From the NCBI GenBank assembly GCA_000969725.1, contig JXSR01S034102.1: a stretch of DNA of 22,258 bases. The stretch is one strand, 5' to 3'. A program made the position numbers and the translations under genes. Source of the DNA: Ophiothrix spiculata. Its lineage: Eukaryota > Echinodermata > Ophiuroidea > Amphilepidida > Ophiotrichidae. The notes beneath the pieces were generated by a model. That model had not been told where the DNA came from, ran no database searches, and was given only the letters and a program-made list of their open reading frames with translations. Positions 1-12,449 of the stretch are shown piece by piece (within the stretch, counting starts at the first letter, position 1; each line of letters starts with the position of its first letter).

Positions 1-3000
1 AAACAACCGCTTGATCACCAGGCTAATCGGGATGAATCGGCTGATGGCGCTACGCTGGAATCTATGCTCTTCAGAGGCTAATCGGGTTTTAATCGGGACG
101 ATATTATGTGCCATATACTGGCATTTCCCGGTATGTTATCATATTTTTTTACCGATTACGAAAATAATTTTAGTGATCATCCCGGAAGTTGTTTTTCCAC
201 GAATCCCAACGGCTTCACGCCAGAGGCGGTATAGGACATGACGTGACTGGGGGATCGGCTACGATACCGTGTATACCGTCCGGCAACCAGTAACAGTTGC
301 CACGGCCACCCTCCTCTGAATTAGCATAAACTGGTAAAATGATGGTGCTGTTCAAATTTTGGTTTGTCCCTAAAACCGAAACCAAACAACTTTTTTAAAT
401 TTTTATTTTAGCAATATATTTGTAATTATAATCTGCTATTGTGAGCCAAATTTCATGGAAAAAATTCCTTTGGGGAAAACAGATTTCCAATTTTTGGCGG
501 GAAATTTTTCGGAAAAAATGAAAATTTGACACGAATTAGATATCTGGCCGCTATTTTGAAACGGAATGACGGATTTTTATTTTTTTTGTTTCATATGAAT
601 TAAATTGAGTTGGTGTATCACTGTGCACAGTTTTAACTTGAAGGATAAATAATGTGGAGAACAGTGTTTTTAAAGCGTTCAAAATCCAGTGCCCCTCCCT
701 TGTGCACTAACGGGATTCTAAAACACCTTATGCACTTTAAGTGTTAAACTAATTAAGCTGCTTTGCAATAGACTGTGGCTACACGGGCGTCAGATCCGGA
801 TCTGATGTACTCTGCGTGATTTACGAGCGGTCTGTTAAGATCTCAATCTCAGATTTTGATCTTGAAAATACGCATGATGCATCTTGATCGCACTCCGTGT
901 AGATTGTCCCATTATGCTTGATCAACTTATAATTTATGATAACCCGTGATTGACACATTGGCGATGATGGTGTAGGATTTACGTATCTCTCACTCGAAAG
1001 AGCTGCTTGATTCGAAAATCTTGACTTGATCAAAGAGCAGGTTACGCTATGTTTCCAACAAGGTTTATGATCTGAATATTCATCTGATACGAGACCATTT
1101 TGAACAAATTACAGGACTTTGATCTCAATGGAGGATGCAGGGCTGGGAGGATGTTAAGAAAGTTTGCAATCATAGATTTATATGAATTAGATGTCTGCAG
1201 TAGATAGCTGAGAAATGTCACAAATTTCAAATGACGTCAAACTTGCCTGGTTCATTTCGAGCAATTCGATTTGGGACACACATAATTTTGGGTTTTACGA
1301 AAACGTCAGATTATTACAGAATTGTCATTAGCAGGCCTGGTCATTAGAGTTCCTATTGAAGACAGACAAGTAAAAGGTTACCAGGGCAGGGTAGGGGAAA
1401 CTTAAACCTTGTCATGACAGTCATATCGTTTATTCTATCAAAGTGATCATATGTCATATGCAATATATCATTTTCAAGGTATAACACACACAAAGTAAAG
1501 CCCACTCAAATTTCAACATGTTCATTATCTTTAAGGTAAACAAAATTAGATTGATAAAGCTTAAAGATGCACTCAATATTTGTTCCTTGTTAGGATAACG
1601 TTGGGCGTTCTTTCGCGTTTTGAAAAGCCATCGGTAACGGTATTTGGATACATTGGCTAGATATGTCCAATGAAATATCTTCTTCTTTATATTTCTGTTT
1701 ATGGTATGGATATAGAGTTTTAAAACACGTTTTTTTTCGGCGTTATTTGTTTCTTTATAGGCATGTAAGGTAATACGTGTTATACCATGTTAACCAGGCA
1801 ACTGTACACATTGCTATCATCTCCTTTATATCAGAAGTAAATACTTACCATGTTTTCCAGATGTAAACCTGTATTGTGTATTAAATCTAATAAGATGTTA
1901 TTGAACAGCGTAAATGGGTGATGAGAGAGACGCATGTGAACTGCGATGGAGCGATCACCAACGATTGCTCCAAGCTAGCTGCATCAACACCACGACAATT
2001 ACAAATAGCTGTGTTTTGTTCTAAGACATTCGAAAGTGATAACTTTCAAAAAGGGTCATCGTTAGGTTAATAGTCTCGTAAAAATTATATCCTTTCGAAT
2101 CAATGAGGAACTAATTGGCAATTGAAAACAAAAATGGGAACTTGGATTAAATATCACTAGCGACTTCCGATACTTAAATTTGATACCAGTAATCGTCTAT
2201 GTGCGATTGGCAAGTTCAGATTAATACTGTTTCTCGGCGAAGTACTTGACGTGCTGTTTATTTTTAACTTTCTACAGATGCTGCCATTCCAGTGATCCCA
2301 TACATAGATATAAGTCAGCATTGTCGGTGATTGCATGAACAGGGGCCCGATGACAGCGTTTTCAAATGCGGGACAGCATCTGTATTTTGTTGATGTGATC
2401 ATAATCACACGAAGTGCATTTATTTCTGTCAAAGGAAGCATGAAGTAGACGCAAAGAGAGTATTGAAAATTCAATGGAATATACAAGAATACTTAGCAGG
2501 TATGTTAAACATAACACATGTACATATTATTTTTGTCTTGTTTGGATAGCATAATTTATAAGCATTATTGTGAGTGATAAGGAACCAACAACTGTTGAAC
2601 TATCAACCCGCCAGTTGTTATTACGTGAGAGAGATTTGAGAAGTATAAAGCATTTTTTTAAACATTTTTATCTCAAAATTAAGTATTTTAATAAGTATTA
2701 ATATACATATATTATTAATTGGTCAAGGTAAGAAGTGTATAACATGGTAACAAATTACATAAAGTCTCTGTTTCATTTCTAACGCCAAAAAACAAGCTAT
2801 TTAAAAACAAGGGGCAAAATAATGTTTGACAGATATAATGTAGGTTTTAAGTATGCTTGCGTTGCATAATTAGTTGACGATCACAGATATTCACAAGTCA
2901 GTTGAATGCAAAATTTGAAAAGGGAAAATAGTAAATTGATGAAGAGCGAGAATGTAGAGCCATTTGTCGCCGATGATCATGATGATTTGTAGACTTTTCC

Positions 3001-4232
3001 ACTCCCGTTAATTTGCAGATTTAATTATAAAAGCTTTTAAGTTTTATTGCTTGTACAAACAATAATCAGACAAAATGTTACCTCAGTGATGCTATTTATT
3101 AATCGACATCGTCTCAGATAAAATCTCATTGCAACCAGGGGTGTTAATTACTGAAACTGATCAATTAGCAAATGGTACATCCTTGATTAGTGTGGTCGTA
3201 ATTGTACAAAATTTAAACTATACGTGAAACACAAACAGCTCAAGAGTAATTTACAAATTAATGCTGAAAATGTATGAAAAATCTGTTTGTGAACTGTTAC
3301 AATACTTGGACGAATTTTGTACGTCGGTGAGTCTGGTAAGGATTAATATGTCAAGATTTGGCATATTTTTAAGAAAAGTGGATATATGACAAGCATTTGT
3401 CACGGTTGTTGGAACAGACAATAGTACTACTTTAACGGTAGACATATTGTTAACATATTGTGAAATGTTATACGGGTTGTTCTTATTTTGTTTTTAATTG
3501 TCACTGTCATGACTGTTGTCTTGGTATTGTTAGGATATTTGTTCGCAGTAAAATCAGAATTAGTGGAAATTTGTGGAATAATATTGATGAAATACCTCCC
3601 AAGATAAATATGATTTGTCCACACATGGTTAAAAATACGTTAAAAAAGGGATGGCGGAGTCATATCTTTACGTTAGAAAAATTATGAGCTAGGGGTATAT
3701 TACATGAAGTTCAAACATGAATCATTACTGTACAACTTGCTTGTCATAAAATGTCAATAAGGTCGCCCTATTTGTACACCTAATCCTAATTGCTCATCCG
3801 ACATTGACATACAATTTGCTTAAATGTTTAAAGAAATTGTTACCTTAGTACTTTTATTAACGAAAATGAATCATAGAAGTAAACTACAGTAAAACAGACT
3901 GTAAAAATGAGATGAGTGGCAGAAATTATCTTTCGTTTCAGACAATTAGCTGTGAATGACCGTATCCTGTGACTGCGGTGGTCACACAATGGGAATTAAT
4001 TGCAGGTAAACAACAAGTTCAAATATATTTGAATTTGATATGGTCCTCCAGGAATTTAGATCCACTTTAACGGGGAACACGTGTAACTAATGTTGCGTGT
4101 AGAGTTGTTGTTTTCCCCGTTGTTTATTTTACAACCCGGGCAATTAGAATGGGGGACTGTTAATCCTAAATAGTAAGTACACCAGCAGTAGAGCTTTTGA
4201 CTGTTGTTCCCACTGTTGTTTCGTTTTTAAGG
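1..4232. other. AT-rich DNA with no supported gene
   Basis: No exon, RNA gene or transposon terminus is supported in this stretch. The first 330 bases are richer in GC and carry the short repeated motif GGCTAATCGGG at about 21 and 78, perhaps the edge of a dispersed repeat cut by the window. A 109-codon minus-strand frame at 2157-2486 has no recognisable domain and no flanking splice signals. Confidence 0.5.
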
Positions 4233-4734
4233 TTAAAGGTATTAGCCACAATACCACTGACATGGATATGAATTTTCATAAAAACTTCATTGAATATAGG
4301 AAAGGCATGATAGAATCAAAATAGACAAACAAAACTTTTATTATTTGTTCTTTAAAAGATGACAGTTGACAGTTTTTCCTAAATTTTCAATTTCAGAACG
4401 TGTGTTTGTCGTTTTATAATATGTCGACTTTATTATAGTTTAGAAATGTTAAATACATGCAAATATACGATATCTTTACCAAAATTGGTTTGATATAGGC
4501 CTATACAAAACAGTCTAGAAACACTATCACTGAATATCTCATTTGCCGGCGAATTACTTATTATAATGCTCCAAAGTATAACTTCACAAAGATAAAGAAT
4601 ATATCTGAACTACTGACAGGCTGTACTGATATTTTCTTTCTATTTTGATAAGTTCTTTCTATACATATCCAAAAAAAAAGGTATGCTACATAGCAAGTTT
4701 ACTTTAAAAACACGATCGTGGCTAATGCCTTTAA
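4233..4734. mobile_element. TTAA-flanked non-autonomous DNA transposon (piggyBac-type MITE)
   Basis: The left end reads TTAAAGGTATTAGCCAC and the right end GTGGCTAATGCCTTTAA, so the inverted termini pair over about 13 bp with one mismatch. Each is flanked by TTAA, the target duplication characteristic of the piggyBac superfamily. The 502-bp interior has no open frame of note and is AT-rich; the TATAGGCCTATA palindrome at 4494-4505 is near its centre. The terminal AGG after TTAA is shared with the elements at 17448 and 21735, but the following bases differ, so it is a related or separate family. Confidence 0.7.
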
Positions 4735-7490
4735 TGTAAGTTGAAATACACAAAATGATTTTTTTTATCACTTTGAGCATAGTTAAATTGGTGTATCTGA
4801 GCAGTGGGCACCGAAACTATGAAGATGGCAGCAGGAGACAAAAAATTAATTTAGTGACCTTCCTGGAACTGATTTTGATCAACTGCAATTAACAGTGAAT
4901 TAACTCCCCGGGTAGAAGAACGTAAATGACCACGATGGAAGCCATTAAAATCAACTTGAACTTGAAAATAATGTCACCAAAAAGCAAACACCTGATGGTT
5001 TCGATTAAACGTATAGCAAACCTGTAAAGCCTGGAGGTATGCGTAAGATAAATGACAGTAATACTTCACTCATGTTAGCTTGCCATCTATGTTGACTCGG
5101 TCACATTGGTGCCAGAGGAGACACGTGGATACTTGGGATAGTTTGTGTTTGTTCTAATCAAGTAGGTGCCACTCATCTCAGTCAAGTTTCTATTCTAACA
5201 TTTGCTAATTATATATTTTTATCTCTACTTGAAAAAACAATTATTTTTAGAACCTTTGATTTATAAATGTAGGCTTCAAGTATTTTTGCATCGCATTGCA
5301 TATTTATGTTCATTACTGATATCTATACAAAAACATTTAGGCAAAGTTTACATTTCATTTTTATGTCACGTCAAATCAAAAATCATGCAAGAATTATTGT
5401 AGAATTGTTCGGTGTGTACCCTATGTACTTGCTAAATTTAATCCGTATACCCAGCGGTCTCTGCCTCCAGCGTACATTTTAAATATTTTTTATGACATTG
5501 AGTTGTTATTTGGAATCTCGATACAGGGTAATCAAATCTTTCTTCTTATTATTATTATCTAATACTGTAATAAACAATTTAGCTATCTTACACACAACCA
5601 CACAAAATAAATCTTCTAAGTTCGAGAGTATGTACAAGTCAAATTATGCAATGACAGCTACAGACAGTTTTTGATCAATATCTTCATTAATCAATAATGT
5701 CAGTTGGGTGCTTCAGTCATGGAGGGGCAATATTATTCAGGTATACGTTCCCCATTTTCCATAAAAATAAAATAGAAAGATATAATGAGACAGTGTTTTC
5801 GTAGCTGGTGTTTAGTACACTTTTTGAATGATCCCATTAAAGTATATATAGTAATATTATAAAAAGATGACAATATCTACACAGTGACCTGATAACCTAT
5901 CCCCACGTTTCCCTCAGTGCAACCAAAAAATTGCGTATAATTTCTTTTTAAATGCATTAAATTTAGCCGGTATAAAAAATGGTATATAGAATACTTAGAT
6001 TGTATAAATGTACAGAAATGTGAAAAACATGTCGACGTTATTTTACGTGAACTTCATACTGCAACTAGCGTACAAAATCAAAATTTGTGTGTTAATCGGG
6101 ATTGTTTTGGAAAAACGAAAACAGTTTAAGAGTTTCAAGGAAATATAGGAGCTGAACCCGGTATGCAATTCTTTTAGAGTTTTATCTTATGAAATTAAAC
6201 ATGCAGTGTCGGCTATTCTGTTAATTTGATTAATTAATAAATATTCATTATTGTGTCAGGGGAAATTAAAAAGGCGATAAGATGATTTTTAATTATTTAT
6301 AACACAAACCAAATGGCATATGCCATAATTCTTCACGTATGCCGCCTTTTAACTTAATAATCCGTTAAACAATCATAATTATAATTGGTTCTTTATTACC
6401 ATAAACTATTTTATCAAACACCCGATGCTTAAACATTATATAGGGCCTATTTAAATTATCACCCAATCAATTTAAATGCAAATGAACTAAATTTTAAATA
6501 CACACTACATATTTAATTGAGAGGTGACTCACATAAATCATAGCATAAAACCTTCAATGTATTATATTTCAGAAGATTGTATTCCATAAATGGCGGCCAT
6601 TAAATTGAATTGACATTCCTAATGATGCGCATTACCTTTTGACAGTACTCTAAATGGGACAAAGTCAAGAAGGTAATCATTCGAAGTGACACGTTTAATC
6701 GTGCAAATCACCTTTTCTAAACCATCGTTGTGGTCTATCAGACATAAAGTGTCATCCTGAACGGATATTTTCCTTCTTCTTATAATCAGCTAGTTTGTCC
6801 AGCAGGTAATGACAACCCAGACATGACCGTCTCAAGATGATATGACAAGTCTATGGAAAGCTGTGCTTCAAGGCCTGGATGCAAACATATGATTATTAGC
6901 TCAGAGGTGACATTGGATACCACAAGGAATTTTGCAGACTTCTCCAACAGATATTTTCTTATTTTATTAACAGATTTGCACTTTCACACAGTTCCACCAA
7001 ACTAGGTGCCGATCGACCGTCGCGCCGCTTCTCTAATTCTCTCTGGTTTCGGTCTCCAACTTTAAAAATCATACAACTTTCTAGTTTTATTTTCAGCAAG
7101 CACTAATCAGTGACACTTTTTCGTGGAATCAGCAATGGTAAATATAGTGTGCTCTTCAACGTCCACTGGATTACTATTTATGATTATCCTCAACCATGTC
7201 AACTGATTGTCTGATATTTGTCTATTTCCATGTAACTACTATTATAGGTCAAGGAAGTAATCAATATCATCGGGATAGAAATAACCGACTGTAGATTACT
7301 TGATGATACAGAAGTTGAAATTAATAGTATTTATATTTTTGATATATTTAATCGACAGATCTAATCATGCTAATGGCAACTTCAAGTCGACAACAAATTC
7401 AACTTTAACAGTTTGAGATTATGTGGTGAAGCTCAATGCTGAGGAAACATTGATCACTAGTAACTGAAGAATAGCACCCCCTTTTGAAGG
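4735..7490. other. Upstream flank of the secreted-protein gene, no gene supported
   Basis: AT-rich DNA without convincing coding potential; short frames at 5202-5402 and 5492-5674 look random. The interval 7005-7060 is locally GC-richer (with CGACCGTCGCGCCGC) just upstream of exon 1 and could hold a 5' UTR or promoter. This is a weak suggestion, and no TATA box was assigned. Confidence 0.45.
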
Positions 7491-7632
7491 ATGATCATGA
7501 GGTTATGGTTCCTTGTGACCACTGCATTTATGCCATCCATCATGTTTGTATTGGTGACTTTGTTCTGTGGATTCCTATTGGAGACTCACGCTTTTCATGA
7601 ATATCCATCGCCAAAGAGGCTGAAAAAAGAAG
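7491..7632 (+). CDS. Exon 1 of a predicted secreted Cys-rich/Thr-rich protein (signal peptide)
   Basis: First coding exon of the only convincing gene here. It encodes residues 1-47 plus the first base of codon 48. The ATG at 7491 is preceded in frame by a TGA two codons upstream, so it is the earliest start; an in-frame ATG at 7497 is the alternative. The protein starts MIMRLWFL and continues with a hydrophobic stretch (about residues 5-30) ending LLETHA, which fits a secretory signal peptide cut near residue 34. A basic segment (PKRLKKEE) follows and could be a propeptide site. The exon ends at a good donor, G|GTAGGT (7633), phase 1, which matches the phase of exon 2. The full model is 7491-7632, 8896-9129 and 12450-13054, 326 codons plus stop. 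No TATA box or initiator was identified with confidence, and an upstream non-coding exon is possible. The gene is not recognised. Confidence 0.7.
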
Positions 7633-8895
7633 GTAGGTTATTATACCGAACACACTACTACTACTAGTATTAGAAACCAGCAGAAAATAAATTGTTATCA
7701 ACATGTCAAATTCCCTTTAAGTTTATATAATTCGTTGTTTAGGCTATTAATATGATTAATATGATAATAGGATTAATATGATACAGATTAAAAATTTTCA
7801 TAATCAGTTAATAATGTTGTAAAGTCCTCTCATAAAGATGTATCAGTAATTGTATAATGCAGTTCCTTGTATTTTTTCATTTACTCCTGACCTTTGAATC
7901 ACATAATTTTTATATGTATAATGTAGAAATATTGGCTAAATAAAGCTATTACTAAATAGTGGACATTTTACACTAAATTACATGGCTGCCACAATTGTCT
8001 AGGTATATCAAAAGTGCACTTTTGAGGGGCAAAGATAGATCATAATGTCAATTGGACGACTACTGAAATCCATTATGTATTTTCTAAGCAAACACCTCAA
8101 GGGATCATAAATAAACCGACAAAAGTACGATGTATTTCTTGAAAAGTAAGTAACCATCTTACCAAGCAGTCTGAGCACAAATTAGATTTGGTTGTGCGTT
8201 CAAATTAATTGGATTTTGAGGTAGTGATGTATTATGCCACGTGTGTACTCTCTCTTTGGCGGCATTGTTTCATATAATTATTTAGCACAAAGTTTCCTTT
8301 GTTTTATCATAGTTGAGACAGGGTATTAAAAGTTTATTCAAGCAATAAACTATTCAAAATGTGGTTCGAGTCAAGGGTATGAAAAAGCGCGAAAAACTGT
8401 TGGTCAATAACCTTAAATATTTTACCTCCTAACAAACATGACGAGGCTGATAACATCAGCACGATCAGAGCTGGGCCTCAGAGTCCTCAGCAGGTCACTA
8501 GTGGTCAGTTCTAACCAGAGCAGATATTATACCCATGCAACAATATTTCAAAATTATGCTTGCTTCACAGTTGAACGTTGACCAATTTTAGGGGCGCCAT
8601 AATAGCCTACATTCACACTATTTTGTGGTAGGCTTTTTTAATTTTATTCATGTCAAATGCATATCAAGGGTTTAACAAGAGAGTTCAATTAAAATTTGTG
8701 AGTGCCTGTGCACAGTGTTTAGATGCTGAGTAATACGAAATAGCATGAATGCAGACCGTTGTGTCGAAACTTAAAATTGGCTCTTCTTGACCAAATATAA
8801 TACACGATTAGATAGATGTAATTTTTTTTTTAAAAACACTGCACTACAAAGATACTATGTGATCGAACTTAATTCTCACTGTTCTTTTACTTCAG
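7633..8895 (+). other. Intron 1 of the secreted-protein gene
   Basis: This phase 1 intron of 1263 bp begins GTAGGT and ends in a pyrimidine-rich tract with TTCAG (8891-8895). It is AT-rich. The only structure noted is a short stem (AGCCTAC pairing with GTAGGCT, about 8604-8633). No further coding exon was seen. The open frame running from 8787 into exon 2 is intronic up to 8895, since the acceptor lies inside it. Confidence 0.6.
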
Positions 8896-9129
8896 AACAA
8901 AAGTGTAAGAAGATTCTGGAAGAATTGCCATCGCAGTGTAAGAGACGACTAGAACATTGCTGCAAATCAGGAAAGAACGCTATGAAGAAAGAAGTATGTG
9001 CGACCAACAGCTACGGTTTTGGCATGGTATTCTACAATCCTTGCTCCTTACATTACATCAGATGTATGTACCCCGCAGTATGCTTTCTTAAGAGGAGCAT
9101 GAACAATCCACATTGCGCCAGATACCAAG
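8896..9129 (+). CDS. Exon 2: cysteine-rich, Kazal-like extracellular module
   Basis: Exon of 234 bp with phase 1 at both ends, the symmetry typical of extracellular modules that spread by exon shuffling. It lies between acceptor TTCAG (to 8895) and donor G|GTAAAT (9130). It encodes residues 48-126 with nine cysteines at 51, 62, 69, 70, 82, 97, 104, 110 and 121; a tenth, Cys137, is encoded early in exon 3 and would permit five disulfides. The core from Cys82 to Cys104 (VC...Y-N-P-C-S-L-x4-C) resembles a Kazal/follistatin-like domain: Tyr-Asn just before a Cys, followed by six residues and another Cys. However, the spacing between Cys82 and Cys97 is 14, longer than the usual Kazal interval, and the flanking cysteines do not fit neatly. 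I therefore call it Kazal-like or an unassigned Cys-rich domain. If it is Kazal, protease inhibition or extracellular binding would be the expected role; that is inference only. Confidence 0.7.
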
Positions 9130-12100
9130 GTAAATTTGTAGAACGTGTCACAGTGGCAACACTACATTGGTTTTCGGATTTAGTTGATGATGTATCATCA
9201 GTGGCATACCAACTTTCACATCTTTATACTTAATCTGACAGTTGAAAATAACATATATAAATGTATCTCCTGTGTTTATTCTTATATTGGCCACATATGT
9301 TAGATGTAATACCACGTGTATCAAAAAAAATTGTGCACGGATTAAAACTGATTTTGACCTTGATAAAAGCACCAAATCATAATATTCTTGTTATTGTAGT
9401 AAAGCAAATTTAATAAACTTTCAAATGCAGAAAAAATGATGGAAATCGGATGAAAAATAAAAAAGATATGACCAATTTTGTAAGTACGTCTCTTTGTCTT
9501 TCATTCCAATGGGATTTACACAGTTAAGCAAGATATTACATATCACAATTACGGGTTATGGTATTATGATAAAAGCTAAAAGTACTCACAAAATTGGTCA
9601 TATCTTTTTTATTTTTCATCCGATTTCTATAATTTTTCTGCATTTGAAAGCTTATTTAATCTGCTTTACTACAATAACAAGAAAATTATGATTTGGTGCT
9701 TTTGTCAAGGTCAAAATCAGTTTTAATCCGTGCACAATTTTTTTTTTGATACACGTGGTATGCATATCGTGTTAAAGTTGCAGAGTTTATTATATATTAA
9801 CAATGACTTACGCTTTTGTAAGCCACCATATCTCCATTTTCCAGTATAGTTAAAATAACAAAGCGACAAATTTCATTAAGGAGTAGTGCTAGTTGTTGAA
9901 AAAATCAAATGTGTAAGATGCCCAATGTAACAGAACCATTAATTCTTTAAATTGCTGTTTAATTTTCATGTCTGAGCAATACAGTATGGTCGACTTAGTT
10001 ATGTTTTAAAAATACATTCATTTTTCGTGATTCCAGATTCATAGATATTCCACTATAATACACTAATATACAAGTATTTATAACATGTCATGGTAATTTC
10101 CAGAATGGTTTAGTATTTTTAAAATCTCAATACTCATAATAATTTTGAAGTATCTTTTTGTTCCCTGAAATGTCGTAGAAATGTTTAACTGCTTTCTGAG
10201 CTTCTTTTAACATGTTTAATGCCTCTCTTACGGAATATTGGAGAACATTCACTGGCAATATTATTGCGAAGAAATTAATTTTCTTAATTTGGCATCCGTC
10301 TGCAATCATGTGGATAAATACTATGACAGGCAAAATATGAATATAGTTTGGGAACATTAATGGTATGTTTACGGGAAATTGAACTTGGACGTGTTAACAT
10401 TAAAGCATGTTATCGCTATGTGCTCTTTAAATGTCAAAGCGTAAGCTAAATCCACTGGAAGCTTTATTGTATTGGCATTAGCACAAGAATTGTTAACAGA
10501 AATGATGATCACATAACTAGTCACATTTATGATACATGGTGTGATCCAGTTTGATGCTATCATTTTTGGTCATGTCAATAAAGTTTTCGGGATAAACATG
10601 AAAAAGCATAATTTTCGAGTTTCTAATGATTTTTTGTGTGTTCACCAGTGACTTCATTTATCTTTTTTGGATGAAGTCCAGAGCAGAAATGTTTATTGTA
10701 GGGGGATCAGGGCGATCACATCGACTTGAAAACAGACGGCAGATTTAACGTTAAAATGCAAAGCGTTAAAATCACACCATTATTGGTTGCCATATACATG
10801 GTGCTTTCGATTAGTGTAAACGCTTTCGATTTGTACAAGATCCGTACACTCGTTAGTGGTCAAGGGGTCTCGAACATCCGAATAGGTCCGAATAAAAACT
10901 GAGCACTTTCGCAAAAGGATTACAATTACTGCTAATTACATTGCCACCGATTACATGAATGGATACCGTATATGTGACCTTCCAGCCCGTATGAGCAGTA
11001 AATGCCAGAAACTTCATTTTGCGCTACAGGTGAAAATACATGTCAAGGTCATAATTTGGCAAAATCAATTTTTATGACAGATTCACAATCCTAGTGATTA
11101 CTACAAAATACCAGCAAAGTTTCATTTCAAGAAAATGATAGGAAATGTGAAATAAATTGGTATATTCTTAAGACAATCAACAGAAAATATAGGGCTTACT
11201 AAACTTTGGAACGCGTTTATCTGAGTTATACGTTTTACTCCCTGACAACCTTTGACGGACCATAACTTGACTTCTGGAAATCGTGTGAAGTTCATTAAGG
11301 TGTCATTGTAATCATTAAAGCATGGTCTTTGCAAATAATTAAAAAAATAAAATGACAAAAGCTGGCATTTACTGCTGGTTTGGGCTGGACGGTCACATAT
11401 GTGCAAATAAAAATTCACTTCACGCAGAAAACAAATGTACGTTTGGCGCATTATATATAGAAAAGTAATAAAAAACAGTAAAATCAGCTTTTACAGCATA
11501 TGCGAATAGAGAAAAGATCAATCAAGTGTGTGGCAATTCTGTGACTAATAAATTTTTGCCAAAGTCAAGGTTTGTTCAAGTGTCAAATTTGGTTCAAATG
11601 TTATACCCACGCCTCTGTGTGACTTTTGTATATTTATAAATAAAATGAATGAAAAATATGATAGCATATTTCCAATAAAATGTTGTTTCACAAATCTAAA
11701 AGTTCCCAAGTAGTTATAAACAATGTTTGAACCTCAAGGTGACCTTAGTCAACTCCCAGTGCTCACCTTGTCAATTATATCGTCTGGTGATTCAGCTATA
11801 ATACTTATTAAAATCATTATAGGCTAATTCACTTGTTTTTAAAAAAATATCTTGTCTAATTAGACCACGACCTTAAAAAATAATCAGTGACCATTTTCTT
11901 GAGCGCAAAATTATCATGCACCATATATATTAAAGGGCTTGGTGAAGTCCGCCAGTAGTCACATAGGAAACTTTCAAGTGTATATGAAACAATTTCATAT
12001 TATATGACTTTGATCTTACACCCTGAAGTGATTTGTCATAATCCAGTACAAGCCCAACGGAAATATCATATTGTAATCAGGGAATGAAAGGAAATTATCC

Positions 12101-12449
12101 TAAGTGACAATCTGCGCTATGACATTTCAACTTAATTGGCCCTGTTTAAAAAATATTTTTACTAAACAGGACATAAAATGAGCCATAAAATGTTCATATT
12201 CAGTAAGATCAATACCAGTAGGTCGTTGTAATACTAGTAAAACGATATACTAGCTAAAGGTTCTAAGTTTCTGTCCAGATATGAGAAAGTGAAAAATTGT
12301 AAAACTTAAATTGATTAAAATGTCATTGATAGCTTGTTTGGGTACTCAGTATGATGTAACGCATAATTAGTAATTTTCAAATTTGTTTTTGCTCTTTATC
12401 ATTGTTTATGAAATTTGTTTTGATTTTTCCTTCTTCTTTTTATTTCCAG
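9130..12449 (+). other. Intron 2 of the secreted-protein gene
   Basis: This phase 1 intron of 3320 bp begins GTAAAT and ends in a long pyrimidine tract with TTTCCAG (to 12449). It holds the long hairpin element at 9308-9762, annotated separately. The remainder (9763-12449) is AT-rich with no convincing exon, RNA gene or transposon end. A minus-strand open frame at 11122-11451 has no domain-like composition and is treated as chance. An AATAAA within the first hairpin arm (about 9409-9414) could act as a premature polyadenylation signal, but nothing shows that it does. Confidence 0.6.
9308..9762. repeat. Long inverted repeat (foldback/MITE-like hairpin) inside intron 2
   Basis: The arms are about 9308-9487 and 9582-9762, separated by a spacer of about 94 bp. 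The outer ends read TACCACGTGTATC and GATACACGTGGTA. The inner ends read GACCAATTTTG and CAAAATTGGTC. Between them the arms pair almost throughout, for example TTGTGCACGGATTAAAAC with GTTTTAATCCGTGCACAA, with scattered substitutions and small length differences in A runs. No protein is encoded. The structure fits a non-autonomous foldback transposon. Transcribed with the host gene, it would form a long RNA duplex. No clear target-site duplication was identified. Confidence 0.85.

Noticed and set aside
2157..2486. 109-codon minus-strand frame resembling a hydrophobic membrane segment
   Set aside because: Composition alone suggested a membrane protein, but there are no family motifs and no flanking splice sites continuing it.
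8355..8380. GGTTCGAGTC, similar to a tRNA B box
   Set aside because: No matching A box, acceptor stem or cloverleaf could be placed around it.
8604..8640. Stem followed by a T run, resembling a bacterial intrinsic terminator
   Set aside because: The stem is only about 7 bp and the locus is an intron of a eukaryotic gene.
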